From Vavraia culicis subsp. floridensis (lineage: Eukaryota > Microsporidia > Pleistophoridae), in contig NW_007360610.1 of the NCBI RefSeq assembly GCF_000192795.1, positions 82,890-146,889 of the forward strand: a DNA stretch of 64,000 nucleotides, read 5' to 3'. The position numbers and the translations under genes are program-made. Positions 28,691 through 39,491 of the stretch are shown in pieces (within the stretch, counting starts at the first letter, position 1; every line of letters begins with the position of its first letter). The notes under the pieces were generated by a model. The model was not told where the DNA came from, did no database searches, and saw only the letters and a list, made by a program, of their open reading frames with translations.

Positions 28691-31078
28691 ATGTCAGAAA
28701 AGAAAAAAGACGGGGATTACATTTCAGCCATACTGGAGAATGTCACAGGCAATAGCTGTCTCGTGCTTGACCCACCACACGACACAACGCTGGAAATAAA
28801 CGAGCTAGGTATGTCAAAAGAAATGGCGAACTGTCACAGGGTGCGAGACAAGGGCCACATCATCGTCAGGGGAAAGCGAAGACGGGAGTGCATCTTTACT
28901 GTGCGTGTTTTTAACTCGAAGGTGGAAAAGACGATCTATCTCAGCAAGCATGCGCGTAACAACTTGCGGGTGAGGATTCAAGATGTCGTTAAACTGTACC
29001 CCTGTTCGTCGCTGACCAGGGTAAACCATGCCTTGATAAAGCCTATTTCAGATACCAAGAAAAATTTTTCGGATAAGGCTATTTTTGACACCTTTATAAA
29101 ACCGTACTTTGAAAAGCCGCTCGTACCTATCAGTAAGGGAGACATAATCCCAGTAACGTGTGGAATGGTGACCGTAGATTTTAAGGTGCTCGAGCTCTCG
29201 AGCCAGGATGGTACAAACGATTTGAAGTACGGGCTGATCACGGTGGAAACCAGGATATCATCTGAGGGAGACGTGGACAGAGAGGCAGCCGAGGCCGACT
29301 TTAAGAGCATAGGCTACGATGATGTGGGTGGCTGCAGAAGGCAAATGGCACAGGTAAGAGAGCTCATTGAGTTACCGCTGCGTCACCCGTCCTTGTACAC
29401 AAGCCTGGGAATCAACCCGCCACGAGGTATTCTTCTTTTCGGTCCTCCAGGTACTGGAAAAACGCTGATAGCACGTGCTATTGCCAATGAAACCGGTGCG
29501 TTTCTGTATGTGGTGAACGGACCGGAGATCATGAGTAAGATGTCCGGTGAAAGCGAGAGTAATTTACGTAATGTGTTCAAAGAGGCTGAGAAGAATGCTC
29601 CTTCAATCATTTTCATCGATGAGATCGATTCAATAGCGCCCAAGAGAGAGAAGAGCCACGGCGAGGTGGAAAGACGCATTGTATCGCAGTTGCTTACGCT
29701 CATGGATGGAATCAAGAAGGCGACAAATGTCATTGTTCTGGGAGCAACCAACAGGCCGAACAGTATTGATCCTGCGCTGAGACGGTACGGCCGGTTTGGA
29801 AGGGAAATTGAGATTGGTATTCCTGACAAGATAGGCCGATTGGAAATCCTTCGCATTCATACTCGTAATATGAGCCTGGCAGAGGATGTAGACCTGGAAA
29901 AGGTCGCAAATGAGACACACGGTTTTGTAGGTTCCGACATTGCATCCCTATGTTCAGAGGCGGCAATGCAGCAGATAAGGCGAAAGATGCCAAAAATTGA
30001 TATTGAGTCGGATAAAGTCGATGCTGAGATTCTGTCGTCGCTGAAGGTAACAACGGAAGACTTTACGTATGCTGTTGATAACACAGATCCTAGCTCGTTG
30101 CGCGAGACGGTCGTTGAAACGCCCAATATCCAATGGGAAGATATCGGTGGTTTGCAGGCGGTTAAGGATGAACTAAGGGAAACTGTATCGTATCCGATAA
30201 AATTCTCTGAGAAATACGTGCAGTTGGGAATGGCGCCATCTCGTGGTATCCTGTTCTATGGACCACCCGGATGTGGTAAGACATTGCTCGCCAAGGCAGT
30301 GGCAAGTGAATGCTCGGCCAATTTCATATCGGTGAAGGGACCCGAGTTGCTGAACATGTGGGTGGGTGAGAGCGAAGCAAATGTAAGGGACATCTTTGAT
30401 AAGGCGCGTAGCTCAGCACCATGTGTGATCTTCTTTGATGAGCTGGACAGTATAGCAAAGAGCAGGAGCAGCGGATCATCGGATGCCGGCGTGACAGACA
30501 GAGTTTTGAATCAAATGCTCACCGAGATGGATGGCATCTCCGCGAAGAAGAATGTATTCGTGATAGGTGCGACAAATCGACCAGATCAGCTGGATACCGC
30601 CCTTTTGAGACCGGGAAGACTTGATCAGCTTATTTTCATACCTTTGCCTGATCAGGATAGCCGAAATTCCATCTTTAAGGCTACGTGTAGGAAGACCCCT
30701 CTTAACAGAGACGTGAACCTGAAAGCCGTTGCGGAGATGACCAAAGGATGTTCTGGTGCAGATATTGCAGAAATCGTGCAGAGGGCACGTAAGTTTGCGC
30801 TCAAGGAGAGCATACAGAGGGACATGGACAAAATGAAAAACATTCGCAAAAAGAATGGTGATGTGGATGAGGAAGACATCGAACTTGAGAGCGAGCCACT
30901 CTTCGTTAGTTTGAGACATTTCCAGGAGTCGTTAAAGAATACACGCAGGAGTGTCACTCAGAAGGACATGGAAAGATACGAATCGTTTGCAAGGAGTATG
31001 AACATAAATCTCAACTTGAGCAACAACGAACGGCAGGAAAGGCCCGAGAACAACAACGTGGAGGATTTATATAATTAA
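28691..31078 (+). CDS. CDC48: Cdc48/p97 AAA+ ATPase
   Basis: The 795-aa protein has an N-domain (about 1-190) and two AAA modules, D1 with GPPGTGKT (about 251-258) and IIFIDEIDS, and D2 with GPPGCGKT (about 524-531) and VIFFDELDS. Near-canonical length and the end VEDLYN keep the C-terminal Tyr motif that binds PUB/PUL cofactors in the family. Cdc48 unfolds ubiquitinated proteins for ERAD and proteasomal degradation. In D1 the usual RFDRE after the arginine-finger region reads RFGRE. The start is supported by CCC at 28682-28684. It is convergent with the proteasomal ATPase Rpt5. Confidence 0.97.
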   Translation: MSEKKKDGDYISAILENVTGNSCLVLDPPHDTTLEINELGMSKEMANCHRVRDKGHIIVRGKRRRECIFTVRVFNSKVEKTIYLSKHARNNLRVRIQDVVKLYPCSSLTRVNHALIKPISDTKKNFSDKAIFDTFIKPYFEKPLVPISKGDIIPVTCGMVTVDFKVLELSSQDGTNDLKYGLITVETRISSEGDVDREAAEADFKSIGYDDVGGCRRQMAQVRELIELPLRHPSLYTSLGINPPRGILLFGPPGTGKTLIARAIANETGAFLYVVNGPEIMSKMSGESESNLRNVFKEAEKNAPSIIFIDEIDSIAPKREKSHGEVERRIVSQLLTLMDGIKKATNVIVLGATNRPNSIDPALRRYGRFGREIEIGIPDKIGRLEILRIHTRNMSLAEDVDLEKVANETHGFVGSDIASLCSEAAMQQIRRKMPKIDIESDKVDAEILSSLKVTTEDFTYAVDNTDPSSLRETVVETPNIQWEDIGGLQAVKDELRETVSYPIKFSEKYVQLGMAPSRGILFYGPPGCGKTLLAKAVASECSANFISVKGPELLNMWVGESEANVRDIFDKARSSAPCVIFFDELDSIAKSRSSGSSDAGVTDRVLNQMLTEMDGISAKKNVFVIGATNRPDQLDTALLRPGRLDQLIFIPLPDQDSRNSIFKATCRKTPLNRDVNLKAVAEMTKGCSGADIAEIVQRARKFALKESIQRDMDKMKNIRKKNGDVDEEDIELESEPLFVSLRHFQESLKNTRRSVTQKDMERYESFARSMNINLNLSNNERQERPENNNVEDLYN

Positions 31079-31448
31079 ACTGCCAAGTACCGCCTTTATT
31101 TATGATGTTGATCTGTTTGTGCGTATCCTTTTATGTTATTTGCTAATGATTGGACATGATGTTGTTCTTCAGGCTCTACTTGTGCAAATGTTTGGAATAA
31201 AAGTAAACTTAGCATGTCCCTTCTTCCCACATAACATGATCTACGCAATTGCCCTTCACTATCAAACAAAAAGGTAAATTTACCCAATTTTGTAGACGAA
31301 GTAACACAATCAACTGCTTTTACGGTTTAAATAAGTGTGATCCACATTTCTACACGTATCGCACAGAGTGGTAGGGAATAACTCACGTTCGACCCGTGCC
31401 CGTTACAAAGAGCATTCTACAACCAATTGGACCAAAGAATCGCTTTAA
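31079..31448. other. Convergent spacer between CDC48 and RPT5
   Basis: A 370-bp 3'-to-3' spacer holding both transcript ends. A tRNA-like T-arm word (ACGTTCGACCCGTG near 31385) was checked and no tRNA fold was found. Confidence 0.5.
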
Positions 31449-32678
31449 TTACGTGAAATACATCAAAACACTCTTTTTCTTGGCCATAACCTCCTGTATG
31501 CCATCAATCATGTCGTTCTGCGTAATTTCCTTGTGATCCTTTCGCAGTGCTGCCATTCCTGCCTCAACGCATACCGCTTTACACTGTGCACCATTAAAAC
31601 CTTCTGTGCTGCGTGCCAGCTCATCAAAATTTACACTACCGCTCACAGACATCTTTCTTGCATGTATTTGCAGTATGCGCTTTCGACCGTCCGTGTTCGG
31701 GAGCGGGAACTCTATTTTCCTATCAAACCTACCGCTTCTCAGCAGCGCAGGGTCCAAAATGTCCACACGGTTGGTGGCTGCAATAATTTTGACATCATCG
31801 GATGACGAGAATCCATCGAGCTGATTGAGTAGCTCAAGCATGGTTCGTTGTACCTCTCTGTCACCGGTCCTATCCGACTCAGTTCTCTTGGTCCCTATCG
31901 CATCAATTTCATCAATAAAAATTATTGTTGGCTTTTTCTCCACTGCCAGCTTGAACGCGTCTCTCACCAGCTTGGCGCCATCTCCAATATACATCTGCAC
32001 AAGCTGCGGCCCTGCCAGCTTCATAAACGTAGTTTCGCTCCTAGCCGCACACGCACGTGCCATAAGTGTCTTGCCTGTACCTGGCGGACCATGCATCAAT
32101 ACTCCCTTGGGTGGTCTTATGTTCAATTTTCTAAACCTTTCTGGATGCGTAATGGGCAATACAAGCGCCTCAGTCAGCTCCATGATCTGTCTCTCCAGTC
32201 CACCGATGTCTTCGTACGTTTCAGTCGGTTTCTCATCCAGTTCCATTGCTTTAACCCTGTTGTCGTAGTCGGGCGGCAGCTTCTCAAAGATAACATTTGT
32301 TTCCTTGTGCAGAGACACCATATCACCCGGCCTTAAGTCCTTGGCCTCCACAAGCCCAATCATGGGCAAGAATGAGGTTACACGTGTGCTGGTGCTCACA
32401 ACCGCACTCTTCTTCTCCTCATTCTCATCATCATCCAAAATTTCAACGACATTTCCGACCAGGTAGGGCATCTGCCGGTTAAGTTTGATTTTTTTCAAGT
32501 TCTCGTTTATACCCTCCTTCTTTACGCGTATCTGATGCTCAATGTTGCTTATCACAGACTTTATCATGTCTGTCTCGCCATTTATCAGCTTTGTCTGAAC
32601 ATCCAACTCGCCCAGGTCCTCGTCAAAAAGATTGGGCCGTAATTTCAGTAAATCCTGGATTATATCCGCATGTGACAT
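31449..32678 (-). CDS. RPT5: 26S proteasome regulatory ATPase Rpt5 (PSMC3)
   Basis: The 409-aa protein has an N-terminal coiled coil, an OB region ([12 protein letters not shown]) and an AAA module with [22 protein letters not shown] and [20 protein letters not shown]. Wording such as [19 protein letters not shown] and [15 protein letters not shown] matches Rpt5 rather than Rpt1-4 or Rpt6. It is one of six ring ATPases that unfold substrates and open the 20S gate. The C-terminus reads MYFT; the family HbYX motif is usually YYA, so the Tyr is Phe here. CACCCCTC lies directly before ATG 32678. Confidence 0.95.
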   Translation of the reverse strand: MSHADIIQDLLKLRPNLFDEDLGELDVQTKLINGETDMIKSVISNIEHQIRVKKEGINENLKKIKLNRQMPYLVGNVVEILDDDENEEKKSAVVSTSTRVTSFLPMIGLVEAKDLRPGDMVSLHKETNVIFEKLPPDYDNRVKAMELDEKPTETYEDIGGLERQIMELTEALVLPITHPERFRKLNIRPPKGVLMHGPPGTGKTLMARACAARSETTFMKLAGPQLVQMYIGDGAKLVRDAFKLAVEKKPTIIFIDEIDAIGTKRTESDRTGDREVQRTMLELLNQLDGFSSSDDVKIIAATNRVDILDPALLRSGRFDRKIEFPLPNTDGRKRILQIHARKMSVSGSVNFDELARSTEGFNGAQCKAVCVEAGMAALRKDHKEITQNDMIDGIQEVMAKKKSVLMYFT

Positions 32679-33571
32679 GAGGGGTGCGAAATTGTTATTT
32701 TAATATCTCAGTTTGTTGTGAGCAGCGAAATTAAGAAAAACAATTCGATCTTAGCACGTTATTTTATCGTGACAGCCAAAGATTGATTATAACAGCACCA
32801 ACTTGTCATAAAAGGCAATCTTTTATTCATAAAGTTCTGTTGCAGGAGCTAAGCAGGATTCCGCATCGCAAAATTGAAGAGAGCGGTACGTAACGCGCCA
32901 TTATTAGGTCAAAGGGGTGATCTTTTGATATGCTCGGCATAAAATACGAAAAGGTGCACGGATTGGCGAACAAATAATGCATTCAAATACTGTTAAGCGC
33001 AAGCATTTCCAAAATATTTGATAAAACAGCAGAGTCAAAGGTTCTATCAGCACGCATCCGTGTGTGTGCCAAGTAAATTATTTTTAAAACTATTCATGAA
33101 TGTATTTCGTACCATGACGGATAAGTTCTGGCATTCCCTTGTAATAGCGCTGGTCTTTGTAAAAATAATCCTATGATATCACATGTGCGTTGGTTTGGCA
33201 ATGAGCAGCCATTTGTAAACAATTACGGCGCGCATGCCCCATCTCACCACCATGTATCTGCTTTAAAAGGCTGCAGTACTAAATGTCATCTGATGAATAG
33301 CAGTTAAAGGATGATTGTGGCTTAGGAAACAAAATAATTGCTGTACTATGTTAAAAAGATTTTAAAATATGGTGGAATAACAATATGTCCTCAAAACAAC
33401 ACGTCTGTCCGAATTGTTTTATGTTTATTACGCATTTTCTTTCTTGTAAACCGTTTGTTTGTAAAGAAGTGCAATTTAAACGTAGTACGCCCAAACTATT
33501 AATTTAATGGTTGCCCTGAAATACTAATTTCTCTATTTTGTCGTATATTTCCTCTCCAAACACGCAAATCC
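32679..33571. other. Intergenic spacer
   Basis: About 0.9 kb without supportable ORFs. It includes the RPT5 start motif (GGGG at 32681-32684 on the plus strand). Confidence 0.5.
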
Positions 33572-33922
33572 TTATATATTTCCATTATCCTTCACCAATC
33601 TCTTTATTTTCTGTACTTCTGCATCAAAATACTTCATAATCTCTGTTTTACTCTTTTTCTCAACGAAGTGCCTGTCTTTCAGCTCAAATTTGCTCGGACC
33701 GCTTATCGGCGATGACACCCACAGTTCCATAACAGATGGCTGTCTACTCACTATGTATCGCCCTATGCCATCAACACTATACTCTATGACATTGTTGTTG
33801 TGTTCAATCTCGCCGTATCCATTATCCAATTTCTTTTCCAGCGAGATCAAAGTGTTGTGAGCAATCGTAAAATATGAAGGCTGCCCGGTAATTCTCTGCA
33901 ACATTTTTGATGGGTGCGCCAT
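33572..33922 (-). CDS. YFH1: Frataxin (mitosomal Fe-S cluster assembly)
   Basis: The 116-aa protein carries the frataxin beta-sheet signature: GRYIVSRQPSVMELWVSSPI followed by SGPSKFEL, matching the family pattern YVINKQ...QIWLSSPxSGPxR. Acidic residues in the first helix region (EKKLDNGYGEIE) fit the iron-binding ridge. There is almost no N-terminal extension, so targeting to the mitosome would be by a very short or internal signal. Frataxin tunes the Nfs1-Isu1 complex. No CCC motif is seen before ATG 33922. It is downstream of alanyl-tRNA synthetase on the same strand. Confidence 0.9.
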   Translation of the reverse strand: MAHPSKMLQRITGQPSYFTIAHNTLISLEKKLDNGYGEIEHNNNVIEYSVDGIGRYIVSRQPSVMELWVSSPISGPSKFELKDRHFVEKKSKTEIMKYFDAEVQKIKRLVKDNGNI

Positions 33923-34201
33923 TATTTTAATATAGGTCGTTAGGACAGCGCTGAAAAGCGATGATCCAACAGAAACAATTCGGAAATATTCGACCCGGTA
34001 AGATTCATTCCTGCAGTGTAAGATGATAAAATGAACATTTAAACGATTAATTTTAATTGCAGGTGAGATTTTTGTCTAACCATGGCACAGGGCTACTCCA
34101 ATGCTTGTAGGGAACTACGGCATACACCATCAAAAATAGACGAGCATTCATAAAAGGAACAGTCCCAATCTCACGCAAACAAAAATCTCAACCTGGCACG
34201 T
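33923..34201. other. Spacer between alanyl-tRNA synthetase and frataxin
   Basis: 279 bases holding the synthetase 3' end and the frataxin promoter. No other feature is visible. Confidence 0.5.
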
Positions 34202-36814
34202 TTATTTAAAACCATCAGTAAACTCCTTAGGATTCAATTCCGGTATTTCACCGCACAACTTGCCGTGCACATTAATAACGTTTTGTGCACCCCAACGTTT
34301 TAAGTAGTCGGCAGTCCTCTCCAAGTTGTTACACACGAAGGGATACGCACCATCAACATTGGCTAGAACGATCACTTCGGCATTTATTCGGCTTACATTG
34401 TGAAATATTGCATTTAAATCTTTCAAAATACTCTTTTTATCGCCAATAAGATCTGCAACGATCACCCTTTCGTGAGACTGGCTGTATTTTTTCACTTTCT
34501 CCTTTCGTATTTTCATGTTTGCCTTGATTTTGCTCTGCTTCAGGTCCATCAACCGCATTTTATCAAGCAGGCCCAGATTGTCTTCCCATTCATGGCACGT
34601 GCTCAGTTCAAAGCTCTCAATTTTTAATGCGTTATCATGGCATTCGAGCGCTCTGTCACGAGTATAAGCAATTATTCGCCGCGTGTTAAAGCTGATACTG
34701 CCCTCACTGATAATTTTGAAGCACTTTATCTGCGAAAGGCTCTCAGCATGCAGTCCTCCACAAAGTTCCCTCACACCTTCCACATCAACTACGCGCACCA
34801 CATCAGGATAGCTTTCCTCCTCAAGGTGAACCGCACAGTCCTTCACATCATCATATTTTCGCTCATAAACCGTCACCTTGTAACCGTTCTGTATCATTTC
34901 GTTTAGCTTATCTTCAATCTCTTTTATCTCTTTTCCTTCCAATTTACGGTTCATTGTGTAATCGAACCTGAGCTTGTCATCAGCAACTAACGAGCCCTTC
35001 TGCGCAGATCCGTACTTTTCTCTCAGTATTTGGTTTAAAAGATGCGTTGCCGTATGATTGCAACGTATTTTAAATCTGCGATCCAGATCAACTTTCATAT
35101 TTAGCATTGTGCTCACCTGTCCCTCAACTGTACCCTTATGAACGACGTATTTTTGGTTCCTCTGCGTATCATTGACGTTCATCTTACCGATCGCATTTCC
35201 ATTTTCATCCATAAATACGATTACTCCGGCATCACCAATCTGACCGCCCTTTTCACTGTAAAAACACGTTCTGTCAGCAACAAGCCCAATTTCCCTGTCT
35301 GTCAGCTGTTCATGATCTTTCTCCTCGATAATTCTACTGCCATCAAATACAAAAAACAGGGAGCTATCAAAGTTCTCGTAATCACGTTCCAAAAATTCTT
35401 TTGTTGGTTCGTATTCAACGTTCCACGAATCTTTTATAGCAACACCCGCCTTTTTCTTTACCTTACTTCTCTCTATTCCCTCTTCAACCAACTTTTTAAG
35501 TTCATTCTTGTCGATAACAATCCCCTTCTCTCTGCACATCTGTTCTGTAAGATCGAACGGAAAGCCGTAAGTGTCTTTCAAGATGAACATCTCCTTTGCT
35601 GTGATCGTCTTAAATTGGTTAAAGTACTTTACGCCCTGGTTAAGTGTCTTTTCGAACAATTTTTGCTCATTTTCTAACTGCTCCATTTTACTATCTGCAA
35701 GTGGTATTTCCAGGATGTCTGCTGCCTTTAAAACAAGTTCCTTCAAATTGTGAAGATTTTTGTTGTGCAACACTCTTATCATTCTCCTTGTGATCCTTCT
35801 GAGGACATAACCTGCCCCATCGCTAGAAAATGATATGTCATAAAACAGGCATATCGCAATTGTGCGAGCGTGATCAGCAATTATTCGTAGTGCCACATTA
35901 TCGGAGAGTGTTCTAAGTCCCTCGGTATTTTTCTCTTTTTCAAAATTCTCATGCCTGCTGTACGACAGACCGGTCATCTCAAACAACGGAATGAACAGGT
36001 CTGTATCGTAGTTATTGGTCCCGTTGAGGATGCCAAGCACCCTCTCCATGCCCATCCCTGTATCAACACTCAACTTATCGAGACGTGAGAGTGTGCCCTG
36101 TTCATTCCTGTAGAACTGCATGAAGACCAAGTTCCATATTTCGATACACGACGGATCGTCTTTATTGACCTGTTCTGGGCCATTTGTCCCCTTCAAGTCG
36201 TAGTGTATCTCTGTGCACGGTCCGCACGGCCCTGTATCGCCCATCTCCCAGAAATTTTCTTTGGTGAAGGGCAGAATGCGTGACTCAGGCAGATACTTCA
36301 TCCAAATGCCTTTTGTCTCATAATCAGCTTCTAGTGCAACAGCATCCTCCTGCACTTCAGCCTGTGTCTGTGCACCAGTCTGCTTGCCATCCTTCCATCC
36401 CTCAGGCACGTAATAGCTCACGTATATTCTGTTCTTATCCAGCTGCAATTCCTCAGTCAAAAACCTGAACGCAAGATCAATTGCCTGTTCCTTCCCATAA
36501 TCACCAAATGACCAGTTGCCCATCATCTCAAAGAACGTGTGGTGGTACGTGTCAAACCCAACATCCTCAAGATCGTTATGCTTACCGCCTGCCCGTATAC
36601 AGCGCTGTATAGAGGCTGCCCGTTTTAACTCGCTAAACTGACAGGGCTGATTAAGAAATACCGGTTTGAACTGGACCATTCCACTGTTCACGAACAGAAG
36701 CGTTGGATCATTGTGCGGTATGACAGACGAGCTATCCACAATCGTGTGATTGCTTGTCTTGAAATATTCGATAAAGGCTTCGCGTAGTTTGGTAGATGTC
36801 CACTTCGTTGTCAT
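34202..36814 (-). CDS. ALA1: Alanyl-tRNA synthetase
   Basis: The 870-aa class II enzyme opens with the AlaRS catalytic core (LFVNSGMVQFKPVF, HHTFFEMMGNWSFGDY). Its editing domain has the zinc-type motif HTATH (H587/H591) and CGGLHAES. A shortened C-Ala region follows (AYPFVCNNLERTADYL...). The usual eukaryotic length is about 950-1000, so it is mildly reduced. It charges tRNA-Ala and clears mischarged Ser/Gly. GACCCTTCACC lies directly before ATG 36814. It is followed by frataxin. Confidence 0.97.
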   Translation of the reverse strand: MTTKWTSTKLREAFIEYFKTSNHTIVDSSSVIPHNDPTLLFVNSGMVQFKPVFLNQPCQFSELKRAASIQRCIRAGGKHNDLEDVGFDTYHHTFFEMMGNWSFGDYGKEQAIDLAFRFLTEELQLDKNRIYVSYYVPEGWKDGKQTGAQTQAEVQEDAVALEADYETKGIWMKYLPESRILPFTKENFWEMGDTGPCGPCTEIHYDLKGTNGPEQVNKDDPSCIEIWNLVFMQFYRNEQGTLSRLDKLSVDTGMGMERVLGILNGTNNYDTDLFIPLFEMTGLSYSRHENFEKEKNTEGLRTLSDNVALRIIADHARTIAICLFYDISFSSDGAGYVLRRITRRMIRVLHNKNLHNLKELVLKAADILEIPLADSKMEQLENEQKLFEKTLNQGVKYFNQFKTITAKEMFILKDTYGFPFDLTEQMCREKGIVIDKNELKKLVEEGIERSKVKKKAGVAIKDSWNVEYEPTKEFLERDYENFDSSLFFVFDGSRIIEEKDHEQLTDREIGLVADRTCFYSEKGGQIGDAGVIVFMDENGNAIGKMNVNDTQRNQKYVVHKGTVEGQVSTMLNMKVDLDRRFKIRCNHTATHLLNQILREKYGSAQKGSLVADDKLRFDYTMNRKLEGKEIKEIEDKLNEMIQNGYKVTVYERKYDDVKDCAVHLEEESYPDVVRVVDVEGVRELCGGLHAESLSQIKCFKIISEGSISFNTRRIIAYTRDRALECHDNALKIESFELSTCHEWEDNLGLLDKMRLMDLKQSKIKANMKIRKEKVKKYSQSHERVIVADLIGDKKSILKDLNAIFHNVSRINAEVIVLANVDGAYPFVCNNLERTADYLKRWGAQNVINVHGKLCGEIPELNPKEFTDGFK

Positions 36815-38225
36815 GGTGAAGGGTCAAAATTTTTGATCACGAAAACATTGTGGGACGGTTGCAATGAAGCAGCAACCGTAGGATTGGTGTGGAAACCAGC
36901 ACTCCATTAATTCTCAGTCAGCATGACCAACGCGTACTGCAATTTAGATTATTAGGGCTGAGGAGCGCCACTAGCGAGGTAATAAATCTATTCAATGATT
37001 TTACCGAACTACTCTTATTCACATTGGTGAGTAGCTCTTCAAGGAATGAAGAACGTCATGCAACATTTCATTCATTCGTAGATATGCGTGGTCATTTGAG
37101 AATAAGGCATGATACTGCTGTGCGTGTGCGCACTATCAGTTCTGGACGATCCAGCAGGTAGGCACACATTTCCCTACTTACCCCTAGGGCGTATATTTGA
37201 GATAGTCTCAGTGAAATAACACGCAATCTTGTGTTTGTATAAGACCGATGCAACATTTAAGAAGTAACAGGCCCACATTCGTAGTGGCAGATGCCAAACG
37301 AAGATGTAGACCAAAATGCCAGGCTTGAATTGGTCAGGATCTTGTCCTGAACGAAGATCGGAATCAATAGAACCAGCACTCTCATGGTTCCAATACAGGG
37401 TCGTAACATTAGGCTGTAGGCACCCATGGCTGAGACAGATTTTTAAAATGGATTCTACGGAACGGGCATGCATACAGGCAGTGCTAAAAAAGGCAGTCAT
37501 CAACAAAAGATATACACTATCACTGCAAAAGGCGCGTGCATCCTTTTCTCTATATTTTTATGAAGAACTGTAAAACGTGAACAACCTCTTTGCTCTGAAG
37601 ACACGTTTATTTGCGTGGTAAAGCACCTTTTTTAGCGATTAGTTCCATTCGTATGATCGAGCTATTTAATTAAAGGTGGTTCTCCAAAAAAAATAAAGAA
37701 AACGAACAAACAAACATTTGATGCTTTGCAGGCAGGCATATTCAGCCGCATTGATATGCTTAATCGTTTGTAAAAATTCATCACCTATTTCAGAGTATTT
37801 CTCTGCCGTCTCCCGTTCTATAACACCGAATTCCCAATATATTTTTTAAATGGTACATGATCAGCTGTCAAAAGGTTGAGATAGTTCGTAAATAAGAAAT
37901 AAATGATCGATAATTGCTTGCTCAACACCACGGATCACGATGAAAGCATTGAATGTTAAACATTAGCAGCAGTTCATCCCATGTCCATGCTATAAGGGCT
38001 CGTGAACGAAGTGGTGCATGATTTGCCTTTTTCCAAATCGTTTTGTACGCAAATAATTACGCTGTAGCGATGCAATTAGTAGTTTTGTTAAAATTTGTGA
38101 AGTGAAAGCAACTTTTGTTCCGTTGATAATTGCTATTTAAAGTTTGTCTATTTCCTTTTTGGCGAGAATGCTTGTTATGGAAGTATTTTTAAATTCCGGA
38201 AAAAGAAACCCATTACAGGGTAAAA
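36815..38225. other. Intergenic spacer, left border of the accessory island
   Basis: About 1.4 kb. The part from 36890 to 37510 is less AT-rich and has frames of 85-110 codons on both strands without family similarity; it may be a relic. From 37600 on it is AT-rich. No transposase or RNA was recognised. Confidence 0.4.
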
Positions 38226-39491
38226 ATGCATTTTCATACGCTAGAGATGTTGGTTATGGTGGTGATCTTTGTGCATGCCGATTTGCTGAAGTTGAAAAGT
38301 GTCTGTAAGTGTGCGGAGGAGGGATCGTATCAGTGCCAGAATGTAAACAACCCAAATGTGAAAGGCAATGGCGGCACAACAAGAAAAGCGTGTATCACAG
38401 ATGATCTGTACGCCGGTATTTTTGCAGATGTGGTAGGGAAGGATGGTCTGACTGACAGTCATCCACGAACTGACAATGCCGCTCATAGCCAAATAATGGG
38501 CTGTTCAAGTGCGCCATGTCCTTGTGATGAATTACTTTCTGATGAGATGGTGGAAGATGCCTCAAATTTGATGCGGAAGAGCTACCAGCAAAATGTAGAG
38601 CACAGCTCGTGTCGCATAGCAGCGCGTGGTGATAGCCCAAATAATGAAGAAAAATTGAACGTATCGGACCAACCGGTATGTACCAGGATAGGTGTTGAAA
38701 AAGAGTGTGATCAGGATAATGAGGAAAATAACGATGAGAACGCGTACTGGTTCGGGTCGTACATATCGAGCGCTATACAAAACGGATGCAGAACGGTTTC
38801 ATCTATTGTTGAGGAAGTGTTCAGCATGTTTCAGGGTTGCGGATTGTGGATAGATCCTTCAGATGAACGAAATGAGGAGTTCATCGACGAAGCGATCGAC
38901 AATATGAGCGAATCGGGGAATGGAACTGATAACGAACTTAAGAAGGCGGGAAAATTGTTGGCTAGGACATGCAAGTGCTTTATACGTGAATTTTTCTGGT
39001 GCACCATAGGTTTATGTGACAAAATAAGTGGCGTGATCGGTAAGAGAAAGGTAAAATACAGGGATGCGAACATAGGCTCGGATAAAAACAAAGACAAGTA
39101 TTCAAATTTAGAAAGAACATGCACCTGTGAAGCATACATTAAACGAGCAGCATGCAGGCACGGTTCTGGACTAAAAGGAAAAAAAGGCAAGGCTGTCGAG
39201 CATGTTTCTGATAGCATATATTGTGAGTTTATGAGAGCTTTTGAACAAGAGAAACATGGTTTGACAATGCAAGAGCTCATAGAAAGGGTAGCATCGCGTG
39301 GTGAGCATCGTGGCACTCAAATTGTCGACAGCAAAAAATGTTTTAACGGGTGTGATGAGGTGCAGGATGTTACGAAGAGAAGTAATTTCTACGAAACAGT
39401 GGAATTAGCCATAAAAATGGTTTCTCTAATGGGTGTATTACTGTTTATGGTTGCGCTGGTTGCGACTGTCCTTCACCACTGGACCAAATAA
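38226..39491 (+). CDS. Cys-rich secreted/membrane protein, founder of a local pair
   Basis: The 421-aa protein has a signal-like start (MHFHTLEMLVMVVIFVHADL), many Cys in short clusters (CKCAEEGSYQC, CSSAPCPCDE, CKCFIREFFWC, CTCEAYIKRAAC), an acidic middle, and a C-terminal hydrophobic segment (MVSLMGVLLFMVALVATVL) ahead of a short basic end. This suggests a type I membrane protein. It resembles the product at 50575-51405 in the region EEFIDEAID / ENFIDELIP and in its N-terminal KCA. AGGGTAAAA precedes ATG 38226. No known family; a host-facing or surface role is inferred from secretion and fast evolution. Confidence 0.72.
   Translation: MHFHTLEMLVMVVIFVHADLLKLKSVCKCAEEGSYQCQNVNNPNVKGNGGTTRKACITDDLYAGIFADVVGKDGLTDSHPRTDNAAHSQIMGCSSAPCPCDELLSDEMVEDASNLMRKSYQQNVEHSSCRIAARGDSPNNEEKLNVSDQPVCTRIGVEKECDQDNEENNDENAYWFGSYISSAIQNGCRTVSSIVEEVFSMFQGCGLWIDPSDERNEEFIDEAIDNMSESGNGTDNELKKAGKLLARTCKCFIREFFWCTIGLCDKISGVIGKRKVKYRDANIGSDKNKDKYSNLERTCTCEAYIKRAACRHGSGLKGKKGKAVEHVSDSIYCEFMRAFEQEKHGLTMQELIERVASRGEHRGTQIVDSKKCFNGCDEVQDVTKRSNFYETVELAIKMVSLMGVLLFMVALVATVLHHWTK

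Noticed and set aside
31300..31410. Possible tRNA around ACGTTCGACCCGTG
   Set aside because: A four-pair T-stem exists, but no matching acceptor stem or anticodon arm could be placed on either strand.
37174..37573. Overlapping 110- and 85-codon frames that might be a transposase remnant
   Set aside because: No catalytic triad or known transposase motif seen on either strand.
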